48,658 nucleotides of DNA from Planctomycetaceae bacterium (lineage in GTDB: Bacteria; Planctomycetota; Planctomycetia; Pirellulales; Pirellulaceae). The stretch is taken from assembly GCA_003233175.1 (NCBI GenBank), contig QIKY01000020.1, forward strand, positions 1 through 48,658. The letters run 5' to 3'. Of this stretch, positions 34,033 to 42,549 are shown piece by piece. The stretch's first letter is position 1, and each line of letters begins with the position of its first letter. A program made the translations under genes and the position numbers. The notes beneath the pieces are model-generated. The model made no database searches, was not told the DNA's origin, and was given only the letters and a program-made list of their open reading frames with translations.

Positions 34033-35232
34033 GTGATGAAAAAAATCAGCGCCATCCTATGCAGATTCCTAGCTGCTAGCATCGTTCTCTTGGCGTCGCG
34101 TGTTGGGGCCCAGCAGGTCCAGTTTTCTCAGCCAAATATTGGCGCTGCTGCGCCGCTGGCGGCGCCTCCCGCTGCTGCGCCGGCTTTCCAAGCCGCTCCC
34201 CTTGGGCGGCCTCCGGCTCAAGGCGCTTCGGGCTTTGACGCCTATTCCACACACCCTAGCGCCGCGGCCACGGCTCCCACTTTGTTGCCGCCCACCGGCA
34301 CGTTGCCGCCCAGCGTGATGGGCGTGCCTCCGCTGGCGCCACAGCCGCAAGGCGTCTATCCGGCGGGGCAGGCGCCGGCTTTGTTTCCCAATGGGTTTGG
34401 GGGAGGCGTGGGCGCGCCGAGCCTCAAATTGTTCCAAAATGTTCGCGGCCAATATACCTGGCTGGGCGGCAGTGGCGGCGTCGACAGTCTTGACATCAAC
34501 GACGTGGAGGTCGCCACGACGCTGGCGTTTCCCAATTTTATCTACAGCGGCCGTCCGCTGTTGGTTTCTCCCGGTTTTCAGTGGCACCTTTGGAGCGGCC
34601 CCGATACGCCTCCGGCGCCTCCCGCCGCGCCGCGCCCCGACCTTCCCGGAAGCGCCTATAGCGCGTATGTCGATTTCGGCTGGTTTCCCCAGAGCCGATT
34701 CATCCCCCAGTTGAGCGGCGAAATCGCGGCCCGAGTGGGGCTCTTTACCGACTTTAACGCCATCACAACCGATAGCTTCCGCGTTCGGGGAACCGCCTTG
34801 GCCGTCTTACAGCTAACCCCTACCTTGAGCTTCAAGGGCGGCGTGAACTATATCAATCGAGTCGATATCAAACTGCTGCCCGCCATTGGCCTCCTCTGGA
34901 CCCCCAACCCTCATACGCGGTGGGATATTTACTTCCCACGCCCCAAGTTTTCACAATTCCTGTACACCGTCGGCACGACCGACGTTTGGTGGTATGTCGG
35001 CGGTGAATACGGCGGCGGGAGTTGGACCATTGAACGCGCCTCAGGCGCCAGCGACCAAGTGGATATCAACGACATTCGCGTTTTTGTCGGCTTCGATTGG
35101 ACACAACCCGCCGGACTCAAAGGATTCCTTGAAGCAGGTTACGTTTTTGAACGGCAACTCGTGTATCGCTCAACGGTCGACAATATCAACCTCGAAGACA
35201 CATTCATGGTGCGAGCCGGCTTGGCGTTCTAA
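34033..35232 (+). CDS. outer-membrane beta-barrel-like protein (DUF6268-like)
   Basis: 399 residues: a signal peptide (ending about residue 26 at VGA), a Pro/Ala-rich low-complexity stretch (about 35-120), then alternating strands such as SAYVDFGWFPQ, INDIRVFVGFDWTQ, ending in MVRAGLAF with the C-terminal Phe typical of beta-barrel outer-membrane proteins. The strand pattern TPTLSFKGGVNYINRVDIKL and GLLWTPNPHTRWDIYFPRP resembles DUF6268, by memory. Function unknown. Confidence 0.65.
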   Translation: MMKKISAILCRFLAASIVLLASRVGAQQVQFSQPNIGAAAPLAAPPAAAPAFQAAPLGRPPAQGASGFDAYSTHPSAAATAPTLLPPTGTLPPSVMGVPPLAPQPQGVYPAGQAPALFPNGFGGGVGAPSLKLFQNVRGQYTWLGGSGGVDSLDINDVEVATTLAFPNFIYSGRPLLVSPGFQWHLWSGPDTPPAPPAAPRPDLPGSAYSAYVDFGWFPQSRFIPQLSGEIAARVGLFTDFNAITTDSFRVRGTALAVLQLTPTLSFKGGVNYINRVDIKLLPAIGLLWTPNPHTRWDIYFPRPKFSQFLYTVGTTDVWWYVGGEYGGGSWTIERASGASDQVDINDIRVFVGFDWTQPAGLKGFLEAGYVFERQLVYRSTVDNINLEDTFMVRAGLAF

Positions 35233-35260
35233 CGAGTTGAAATGGCGTGCTCCACCTTCC

Positions 35261-35470
35261 TTACGGCCAGGGTGATGAAAACCCCAGCCAAAACGCCAGC
35301 CAAGCCGCCAGCCGCGAAAGTATCACGGCGGGGGAAACGCCGCCGCCGGTCGGCGGTGCGGTTCGAACCACGCCGTACGCCATCGCCAACGATATGCCGC
35401 AGAGCACCACGAACAAGTAAGTGGACCGCCTGAAGCGGCGTTGGAATGGTCGGTTGCGCGTGCTGGGCAT
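35261..35470 (-). CDS. small membrane protein, unknown function
   Basis: 69 residues: a basic N-terminus, a hydrophobic segment STYLFVVLCGISLAMAYGVV, a PPTGGG turn, and a second segment VILSRLAAWLAFWLGF. It follows the next small gene by 30 bp on the same strand; GGAA precedes the ATG. No family recognised. Confidence 0.5.
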   Translation of the reverse strand: MPSTRNRPFQRRFRRSTYLFVVLCGISLAMAYGVVRTAPPTGGGVSPAVILSRLAAWLAFWLGFSSPWP

Positions 35471-35500
35471 GGCGTCGTTTCCAACTCTATTCCGCAGGAA

Positions 35501-35764
35501 TCAATAGCTGAAAAGCAAGTAGACGAGCAACTGCGCCACCGTGACAAACACGGCCCACACGCGAACATTTCGCCACCACGGCGGGACCGCCTTTTGTTGC
35601 CCGATGCGTTCGCGCGGCAAGAGCATTAGCCACACCAGCAACACGGCGAACACGCCGGCGTAAATCCAACGCCCGATTTCGCGGTCGTCAAACCCGCCGC
35701 CGGCGAGCCCTGCCTGCGCACATACCTGGGACGCGGCTAATATGGCGGCTCGCGTGAAGACCAT
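35501..35764 (-). CDS. small membrane protein, unknown function
   Basis: 87 residues with two clear membrane segments: WIYAGVFAVLLVWLMLLP and VWAVFVTVAQLLVYLLFSY, separated by a basic loop. AAAGGA lies 10 bp before the ATG. Probably co-transcribed with the 69-residue gene downstream. Confidence 0.6.
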   Translation of the reverse strand: MVFTRAAILAASQVCAQAGLAGGGFDDREIGRWIYAGVFAVLLVWLMLLPRERIGQQKAVPPWWRNVRVWAVFVTVAQLLVYLLFSY

Positions 35765-36038
35765 CGTCGTTGCATCCTTTCATTCGAAAAACACCGGCCC
35801 TGTTTGTTAGACGCCAGTTCGGCGCATGGCGTATCGCCATCTGTTTTTAAGTGTAACAGAGGTTTTCACGACTGGAAACAAACGCCCGAAAACGCTTGTT
35901 TTATCGTTCGAGTTCTCCTGGCGCCGAGTTTGCGAAAGCAGACCGCCGTGATTATAATTCCCCTACCCACGCGCCCCCATCAGGCAACAACGTTTTACTC
36001 CAATACACGTTGCCTCCAACCTCTCGGACCAAACCACA
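35765..36038. other. divergent intergenic region
   Basis: Promoter region between the small membrane genes and the large cytochrome gene; no repeat or RNA gene seen. A TTATAATT stretch near 35951-35958 could be a -10 box for the large gene. Confidence 0.35.
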
Positions 36039-39000
36039 ATGCGCATGATAACGTTTTCCCGTCGGCGAGCCTCTCGCGGCTTCCTGAGTTTATACCCTCT
36101 GTTGCTTGTGACGATGCTGGCGTTGCTATTGGGCGTGGCAAACCCCAAGCAAGCACAGGCTCAAGAAAAAGGAGCAAAGGAAACCGCGTCCGATTGGCAA
36201 ACCGTCGCCGTGCCGGAGACTTGGCGAAAAACGCGCGGCGGTCCTTATGCGCCGCGTGAAGGCTATGTGTGGTTCCGCTGCGCCGTGCATGTTCCGGCCA
36301 ACTGGCAGAGCCGCGCGATCGAGATTTTTTCCGAGCCCGTCGACGACGTGCGCGCTGTGTACATCAACGGCCAGTGGGTCGGCGCGGCGGGTGAATTTCC
36401 GCCCCTGTTTCGCAGCGGATTGGGCGGATCTTCGATCTTCCCTGTTTCGCAAGACGTCATCCGATTCGGCGAAACCAACGTCGTCGCGATGCGCATCTAT
36501 GTGAAAGAAGGCCGCGGCGGGTTCAATGTCGCGGCGCCGGTGCTGTTCGGCGGCGATGAAGCAATTCGTCTGCAAGGCATGTGGCAAGTCCGTTCGGGAG
36601 ACGACGAATCGTGGGCGCAGGCCAAAGTAGCGGACTTGCCGGCTTCCGTGGCTTTCACGAAATTATCGAACAGCGCGGCGGTGCGCAAGTCGCTCAAAAA
36701 ACTGGACGGCGAAATTGGTCCTCTGAATTTGACCGAGAGTTTGGCGCACATGAAAACACCCGACGACCTCAGCGTCGATTTGGTGCTGGGAGAGCCGGAA
36801 GTGCGGCAGCCGCTTTCGATCAAGTGGGATGAACGCGGTCGCCTGTGGGTGATGCAATACCTGCAATACCCCGACCCCGCCGGTTTGAAGATGGTCAGCC
36901 GCGACAAGTTCTTGCGGTCGGTCTACGACAAAACTCCCGCCGCGCCGCCGAACCATGTGCGCGGCCAAGATAAAATCACGATCCACGAAGACACCAACGG
37001 CGACGGCGTGTTCGACAAACACAAAACCTTTGTCGATGGCTTGAGTATTGTTTCTTCGTTCGCCATCGGGCGCGGCGGCGTGTGGGTGTTGAACCCGCCG
37101 TACTTGCTGTTCTACCCCGATAAAAATCGCGACGACATCCCCGACGCCGACCCCGTCGTGCATCTCGAAGGTTTCGGCATCGAAGATTCCCACTCCATCG
37201 CCAACAGCCTGCGTTGGGGGCCCGATGGCTGGCTCTACGCGGCGCAGGGCAGCACCGTCACGGGCGATATCCGCCGTCCCGGCGAGAAAAAAGAGACACA
37301 CTCCCTGGGCCAACTCATTTGGCGATACCATCCTGAAAAGAAGATTTATGAAATTTTCGCCGAAGGCGGCGGCAATACGTTTGGCGTCGAGATTGATTCG
37401 CAAGGCCGCACGTTTTCCGGCACCAACGGCGGCGACACGCGCGGCTACCATTACGTGCAGGGCGGTTATTCGCGCAAGGCGTTCGGCAAGCACGGGGCGT
37501 TGTCGAACCCGTACGCCTTCGGTTACTTCAACCACATGGCCCACCATAAAGTGCCCCGCTTCACACACACCTTCGTCATCTATGAAGGCGGCGCCCTGCC
37601 CAGCCGCTACAACGGCAATCTGTTCGGCGTGGGGCCGTTGCAAAGCCACGTGTTGTACAGCCAAGTGGAGCGCGACGGCGCCTCCTTCAAAACACACGAT
37701 CTTGGTTATGTGCTCACCACCGACGACACCTGGTTCCGTCCGGTCGATATTCAAGTCGGACCCGACGGCGCCTTGTACGTAGCCGATTTTTACGAACAAC
37801 GCATCGACCACGCCAGCCATCATCAGGGCCGCGTCGACAAAACAACCGGCCGCATTTACCGTTTGCGCGGCAAGCAGGCCGCGCCGCTTGCGCCGTTCGA
37901 TTTGGGCCGGCTGACCGACGCCGAACTGGTCGACGTCTTGCGGCATCGCAACAAATGGTTCCGTCAAACCGCCCTGCGTTTGATAGGCGACCGCAAAAGC
38001 GCATCACTCATTCCCTTGCTGAAGAAAAACCTGCGGGAGGAAACTGGGCAGTTGGCTTTGGAATCGCTCTGGGCGCTGCACTTGAGCGGCGGTTTTGATG
38101 AAAGCATCGCTCTGGAGCTACTTGGCCACGCCAACCCGTCGGTGCGAAGTTGGGCCATCCGACTCATCGGAGACACTCGAAAAGTCAGCCCGAAAACCGC
38201 TGGGCGGTTGGCGGAACTGGCCTACCGGGAGCCGGAGGTGGATGTCCGCGCGCAGTTGGCTTGCACGGCGCGGCGTCTTCCGGGAGCAGCCGCCTTGCCG
38301 ATTATTCGTCAACTATTAACTCGCAGCGAAGACAACGCCGATGTCTTCATGCCGCTCTTGTTGTGGTGGGCGGTGGAATCGAAAGCCGCTCCCGACCGCC
38401 AGCGCGTGCTGGCGATGTTCGCGGATAAGTCGATCTGGGATTTGCCGCTCGTGCGGGATCAAATTGCGGGGCGTCTGATGCGCCGTTACGCCATGGCCGG
38501 CGGCCGCGCCGACCTATTGGCCTGCGCCGCACTACTCAATGCCGCGCCCGACCAACAAACCTCGCAACTGCTGATGAAAGGTTTCGAGTTGGCTTTCGCC
38601 GGCCGCTCCCTGGCAGGCCTGCCGCCGGAACTCATCGCCGCGATGGCCAAAGCGGGCGGCGGCTCCCTGGCGTTGCGTGTTCGCCAAGGCCAACAGGCGG
38701 CGGTGGACGAAGCCTTGCAATTGATCGCTCGCGAAAAATCGCCGCAACCGCAACGCCTCGAAATGATTCAAACCTTTGGTGAAACACGGCAACCGGCCTG
38801 TGTTCCCGTGCTGCTGGCGGTGCTTCGCAACAGCAAGAACGAAGCCGTGCGGTCGGCCGTGCTGGGTGCGTTGCAAAATTACCAAGACGCGGCCATCGCC
38901 CAGGAAGTGGTGCGCATCCACAACAAACTTTCGGCCTCTGGACAAGAAGCCGCGCAAGCGTTGTTGGCCAGCCGCAAGGTTTGGTCGGTCGCTCTTCTGG

Positions 39001-39602
39001 AGGCGGTCGAAGCGGGAGACATACCACGTGAATCGGTGGCCGACGCTTCGGTGCGTCGGTTGTTATTCCATAACGACCAGCAGATTGCCGCCGCGGTGCG
39101 AGAACTCTGGGGCGATATCCAGGGCGCCACCACCGATGAAATGCGTAGTCAAATCGAGCAATACGCGGGCAAGTTGCGCCAGGGCTCCGGCAACCCGTAC
39201 GAAGGGAAAAAACTGTTTGCCAAGAGTTGCGGCAAATGCCACACGCTGTTTACCGAAGGCGGCCGCATTGGCCCTAATTTGACGGCCTACAAACGCGACG
39301 ACCTCAACCGCATGCTGCTCAACGTGGTCAACCCCAGCGCGGAAATTCGTGAAGGATTTGAAAACTATGTGGTGCTGACCGACGACGGCCGTCAACTCAA
39401 CGGCTTCATTTCCGACCAAGACTCGCGCGTCGTGGTGCTGAAAACGACCGAAGGGCAAGCCTTCACGGTCGACCGCGAAGAAATCGACGACATGCGAGCC
39501 ATTCCCATTTCTCTCATGCCGCAAGGCTTGCTCAAAGACTACAACGAGCAGCAACTCCGCGATTTATTCGCCTACCTCCGCGCCACGCAGCCGCTGAATT
39601 GA
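36039..39602 (+). CDS. PVC-type dehydrogenase/HEAT/cytochrome c protein
   Basis: 1187 residues, exported (signal about 12-42, ending AQAQ). Domains in order: a galactose-binding-like beta-sandwich (about 50-175; WFRCAVHVPANWQSRAIEIF), the PVC membrane-bound dehydrogenase/beta-propeller domain of TIGR02604 type (about 240-610; PLSIKWDERGRLWVMQYLQ, DKITIHEDTNGDGVFD), HEAT-like repeats (about 630-1000), and a C-terminal cytochrome c of TIGR02603 type with KSCGKCHTLF and GPNLTAYKRDDLNRML, ending in the EEIDDMRAIPISLMPQGL region. Probably an extracytoplasmic oxidoreductase; its substrate is unknown. The N-terminal sandwich domain suggests carbohydrate contact. A direct repeat begins at its last codons (39594). 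Confidence 0.9.
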   Translation: MRMITFSRRRASRGFLSLYPLLLVTMLALLLGVANPKQAQAQEKGAKETASDWQTVAVPETWRKTRGGPYAPREGYVWFRCAVHVPANWQSRAIEIFSEPVDDVRAVYINGQWVGAAGEFPPLFRSGLGGSSIFPVSQDVIRFGETNVVAMRIYVKEGRGGFNVAAPVLFGGDEAIRLQGMWQVRSGDDESWAQAKVADLPASVAFTKLSNSAAVRKSLKKLDGEIGPLNLTESLAHMKTPDDLSVDLVLGEPEVRQPLSIKWDERGRLWVMQYLQYPDPAGLKMVSRDKFLRSVYDKTPAAPPNHVRGQDKITIHEDTNGDGVFDKHKTFVDGLSIVSSFAIGRGGVWVLNPPYLLFYPDKNRDDIPDADPVVHLEGFGIEDSHSIANSLRWGPDGWLYAAQGSTVTGDIRRPGEKKETHSLGQLIWRYHPEKKIYEIFAEGGGNTFGVEIDSQGRTFSGTNGGDTRGYHYVQGGYSRKAFGKHGALSNPYAFGYFNHMAHHKVPRFTHTFVIYEGGALPSRYNGNLFGVGPLQSHVLYSQVERDGASFKTHDLGYVLTTDDTWFRPVDIQVGPDGALYVADFYEQRIDHASHHQGRVDKTTGRIYRLRGKQAAPLAPFDLGRLTDAELVDVLRHRNKWFRQTALRLIGDRKSASLIPLLKKNLREETGQLALESLWALHLSGGFDESIALELLGHANPSVRSWAIRLIGDTRKVSPKTAGRLAELAYREPEVDVRAQLACTARRLPGAAALPIIRQLLTRSEDNADVFMPLLLWWAVESKAAPDRQRVLAMFADKSIWDLPLVRDQIAGRLMRRYAMAGGRADLLACAALLNAAPDQQTSQLLMKGFELAFAGRSLAGLPPELIAAMAKAGGGSLALRVRQGQQAAVDEALQLIAREKSPQPQRLEMIQTFGETRQPACVPVLLAVLRNSKNEAVRSAVLGALQNYQDAAIAQEVVRIHNKLSASGQEAAQALLASRKVWSVALLEAVEAGDIPRESVADASVRRLLFHNDQQIAAAVRELWGDIQGATTDEMRSQIEQYAGKLRQGSGNPYEGKKLFAKSCGKCHTLFTEGGRIGPNLTAYKRDDLNRMLLNVVNPSAEIREGFENYVVLTDDGRQLNGFISDQDSRVVVLKTTEGQAFTVDREEIDDMRAIPISLMPQGLLKDYNEQQLRDLFAYLRATQPLN

Positions 39603-39660
39603 GGCCGCCGTTGAAAGGATGTTGTCCTCACACACGGCGCCCGGCAGGAAGGAAGTTCCG
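39594..39660 (+). repeat. 67-bp direct repeat, left copy
   Basis: CTGAATTGAGGCCGCCG and GGCGCCCGGCAGGAAGGA words; 58 of 67 positions match the copy at 41898-41964. The two copies bracket the ankyrin/HEAT gene. The left copy includes the last codons and stop of the cytochrome gene. Confidence 0.75.
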
Positions 39661-39787
39661 CGAAGTTTTTGGGTTTGCAACGTCTTCTCGTTCGTTTACG
39701 CTGTTCAATGGCGCAGCCGGCCGGCCCGCGGAGGGAAGGCGACACCCATTGTTCGAGCGGCCCTTATCGCTCGAAGAGTTGAAACGG

Positions 39788-41845
39788 ATGGAAAAACAGA
39801 AAGAAAGGGAACCACGAATGGACACGAATAGACACGAATTTTCAAACCGGAGGCATTCGTGTCTATTCGTGTCCATTCGTGGTTCCATAAAGGGGAAATC
39901 CCTGTGTTTTTTCGTTGTGGTTGGTTGTCTGGCGAACTTTTTACAGGCTGCAAGTCCTGATCAAAACAGACTCGACCAGGAGTTGATTGCGCGAGCGCGC
40001 GGCGGCGATATCGAACAAGTCAAAATACTTCTTGACCAGGGCGCCGACCCAAACGCCAGAGTTGGAATTGCCCGTCCGCTGCAGATTGCCGCTTCGGGCG
40101 GCCGCCTTGAAATGATGAAGGCGCTCATTGACCACGGCGCAGACGTGAACGGAAAATCGTCCACTGGCGGCACTGCTCTTCATGCCGGCGCGCTCCAGGG
40201 AGGCGGCGACGTCGTCCGGTTTTTGCTCGCTCAGGGCGCCGATCCCAAGGCGACCAACGACCGAGGAGAAACACCGCTTCACATGGCCGTAAAGGGCGAC
40301 GCCCTGCTTGAGAATGTGCGCATGATTCTCAAGGCGGGCGCCAATCCGAACATAAGAAACAAGGAACTGGTTTCGCCTATCCGGCTGGCCGCGATTCGAG
40401 GAAACATTCCGGCCTACCAACTGTTGCTGGAAGCCAGCGGCGGCCAGGAGCAACAGGGCGTCACTCCCAAGAATTCCACCTCCTACAAAAGTGACAAGAC
40501 CACGCAGGCGTTGATCGTCGACACTGCGTCAAAAGATTACGGAATCCGCAAGCAGGCGATGCTCGCCTTGGTCGCGCGAGGCGGCCAGATCATGCCGGAA
40601 GTATTACAGGCTCTCGAAACGCCAAGCGAACGATACTGGCCATTATTCGACGTGCTCACCAAGCTTGGCCCTGAAGCGGAGGCGGCCCTACCTAAACTGG
40701 CGGCGCTTCTCCCGGACAAACGTTACGTGGTAGCCTCGCGACTGACCATTGATCGCATCAAGCCGGGCCGCTTCGCGCAACTGCCAGCGGCCGTTCGCGA
40801 GCAGGCGGAAGCGGCTCTCTACGAAGCGGTTACTGATCCGAACTCACGCGAAGAGGCCGGTTATTTCGCCTCCTTATTGAGTGAACCTTCAAAACTCAAG
40901 CTGCTTCGTTCGCACGAGCCGGAGCTTCGCGCTATCGCGGTGGGAGTCCTATCTAAAAGTGATCGGCGGTCGGAGAAAATCGAGGCGGAGTTGATCAAGA
41001 TCCTACTTTCCAACGATGAAAAAACATCGCTCAGAGCGAGGGCCGTTCGCGCTCTGGGCAGATCAGACAAACTCAGCGCGGCGGCCCAGGTAGCGCTTCT
41101 CCAGGTCGTGAAAGCTTCGCCGCCATTCGGGAAAGGTGGCCAGTATGGGTCGCGGGAAACTCGGCTGCGAACGTTGTCAAAGACGGCGGGAAGAGCACTG
41201 GGAACCGCCGGACCTTCCGTCATCGACGATCTGCTGCCGCTCCTTTCCCCATTCGACAACCCTCTTCGACCGGGCGCCTTGGAGGCCTTGTACGAGCTTG
41301 GTCCGGCTGGAGTTCCCCGATTGATCGAACTTCTCGCACACCAGGATGAAGCCGTCGCCATTTCCGCCAGCATCGCCTTGAGACGCCTTGGCCGCCCCGC
41401 CATGCCAGCGCTCACAAAGGCGTTGGAATCTGAAAACGAACAGGTTATTGAACAGGCGTTGTCGGCAATCGGGCAGTTTGGCCGCCACGCGAAACCAGCG
41501 TTGCCCGCAATTCAAACGATCATCCGATCAGAGAACCAATCCGATCGCATCAGAATTACCGCGGCCCGCGCGGCGCTGCAAATCGATCCGCAGGACGGTC
41601 GTTCAAAAGCGGCGATCACGAAAGCCATTCCGGCGTTCATTCGCATCTTTGCCGGGCAAGACGGCAGACGCCAACTGTTCGCCGCCGAAGCCCTGCGGCA
41701 ACTCGGCTCGGACGCCGCGCCGGCGCTTCCCGCTCTGCTGGCGTTTCTCGAAAAAGACGAAAGCCGCGACAACCAAGAGTATTACCAGGCGAGACGAGCG
41801 GCGCAACTCGCGATCGACAGCATCGAAAAAGCATTGCGGCGTTAG
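39788..41845 (+). CDS. ankyrin- and HEAT-repeat secreted protein, start uncertain
   Basis: The reliable part begins with a signal peptide (KGKSLCFFVVVGCLANFLQA at about 39890-39949) followed by four ankyrin repeats (ARGGDIEQVKILLDQGADPN, TGGTALHAGALQGGG, RGETPLHMAVKGDA, SPIRLAAIRGN), then HEAT/PBS-lyase-like repeats to the end (PALPALLAFLEKDE). It is a protein-binding scaffold and no catalytic motif is seen. The start is a puzzle: ATG 39788 or 39818 place a translated palindrome (EPRMDTNRHEFSN) ahead of the signal peptide. The natural signal start at 39887 is ATA, directly at the palindrome's edge. Either the protein has a leader encoded by the repeat or the insertion destroyed the original ATG. 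Confidence 0.75.
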   Translation: MEKQKEREPRMDTNRHEFSNRRHSCLFVSIRGSIKGKSLCFFVVVGCLANFLQAASPDQNRLDQELIARARGGDIEQVKILLDQGADPNARVGIARPLQIAASGGRLEMMKALIDHGADVNGKSSTGGTALHAGALQGGGDVVRFLLAQGADPKATNDRGETPLHMAVKGDALLENVRMILKAGANPNIRNKELVSPIRLAAIRGNIPAYQLLLEASGGQEQQGVTPKNSTSYKSDKTTQALIVDTASKDYGIRKQAMLALVARGGQIMPEVLQALETPSERYWPLFDVLTKLGPEAEAALPKLAALLPDKRYVVASRLTIDRIKPGRFAQLPAAVREQAEAALYEAVTDPNSREEAGYFASLLSEPSKLKLLRSHEPELRAIAVGVLSKSDRRSEKIEAELIKILLSNDEKTSLRARAVRALGRSDKLSAAAQVALLQVVKASPPFGKGGQYGSRETRLRTLSKTAGRALGTAGPSVIDDLLPLLSPFDNPLRPGALEALYELGPAGVPRLIELLAHQDEAVAISASIALRRLGRPAMPALTKALESENEQVIEQALSAIGQFGRHAKPALPAIQTIIRSENQSDRIRITAARAALQIDPQDGRSKAAITKAIPAFIRIFAGQDGRRQLFAAEALRQLGSDAAPALPALLAFLEKDESRDNQEYYQARRAAQLAIDSIEKALRR
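39808..39886. repeat. perfect 32-bp CACGAA-type palindrome
   Basis: Arms 39808-39839 and 39855-39886 are exact reverse complements, each with three spaced CACGAA words (e.g. CCACGAATGGACACGAATAG), loop 15 bp. It overlaps the 5' end of the ankyrin/HEAT reading frame. Confidence 0.9.
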
Positions 41846-41897
41846 AAGCGGGGCATCGCGCCGACGCGTACATGCCGCTTGATACCGCTGCGTTTTC

Positions 41898-41964
41898 CTG
41901 AATTGAGGCCGCCGCTGGAAGGATTTCGTCGTCACAAACGGCGCCCGGCAGGAAGGATTTTCCC
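41898..41964 (+). repeat. 67-bp direct repeat, right copy
   Basis: Matches 39594-39660 at 58 of 67 positions. It lies between the stop of the ankyrin/HEAT gene and that of the convergent GDYXXLXY gene. Confidence 0.75.
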
Positions 41965-41970
41965 ACGACG

Positions 41971-42549
41971 TCAGTCGATCACGAGGCGTTTCAAAACTGC
42001 TTTACCGTTTCGATCCAACGCGACCTCGACCGAGAGGGTTTCGCGACGCACCGCGAGCTCGTACTTCCGGCCTTTTCCCTCCTCGACAAAATAGGACTCA
42101 ATGCCAAATTCAATTTGATTCCAACGTTTGATTTCACCGCGAAGGAATTTTCCACCCGATGGCCGTTGAAAACTATACCCACTCGCCCGCCAGTGTTTGC
42201 CATCTTCTTCGGGCGCCAAAGTAACGTACACGGTTCGGCCTTGCCATTCGTTCGCTGAAAGCCCTGGAATGGCTTGCGGCGGCACGCGGCTGAATGCATA
42301 TCCGAGGATGACATAATCGCCTCGAAACAGATCACGAGGATCTACCGGCTGAACGTGCAGCAGGATGGTGTCGCCGGTTAGCAGCGTCGTGAGCGGCGAC
42401 GCGATCATCGCCAAGAGAACAATAATTTGAAACCCCAGGCCGACCGCGAGCACAGCCTTCTCGCGACTTTTCAGCCAACCCATTCGAGCGTCGAGCCATG
42501 CCCACGCGGCCAGCTTTCCATCGCTTTGTTGCGAGTTGGTGTCAAACAT
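41971..42549 (-). CDS. GDYXXLXY membrane protein
   Basis: About 192 residues: one membrane segment (VLAVGLGFQIIVLLAMIASP) and the defining motif FRGDYVILGY (GDYxxLxY). The remainder is an extracytoplasmic beta-rich domain. ATG 42549 overlaps the stop of the DUF2157 gene (ATGTTTGA), as usual for this pair. Function unknown. Confidence 0.88.
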   Translation of the reverse strand: MFDTNSQQSDGKLAAWAWLDARMGWLKSREKAVLAVGLGFQIIVLLAMIASPLTTLLTGDTILLHVQPVDPRDLFRGDYVILGYAFSRVPPQAIPGLSANEWQGRTVYVTLAPEEDGKHWRASGYSFQRPSGGKFLRGEIKRWNQIEFGIESYFVEEGKGRKYELAVRRETLSVEVALDRNGKAVLKRLVID

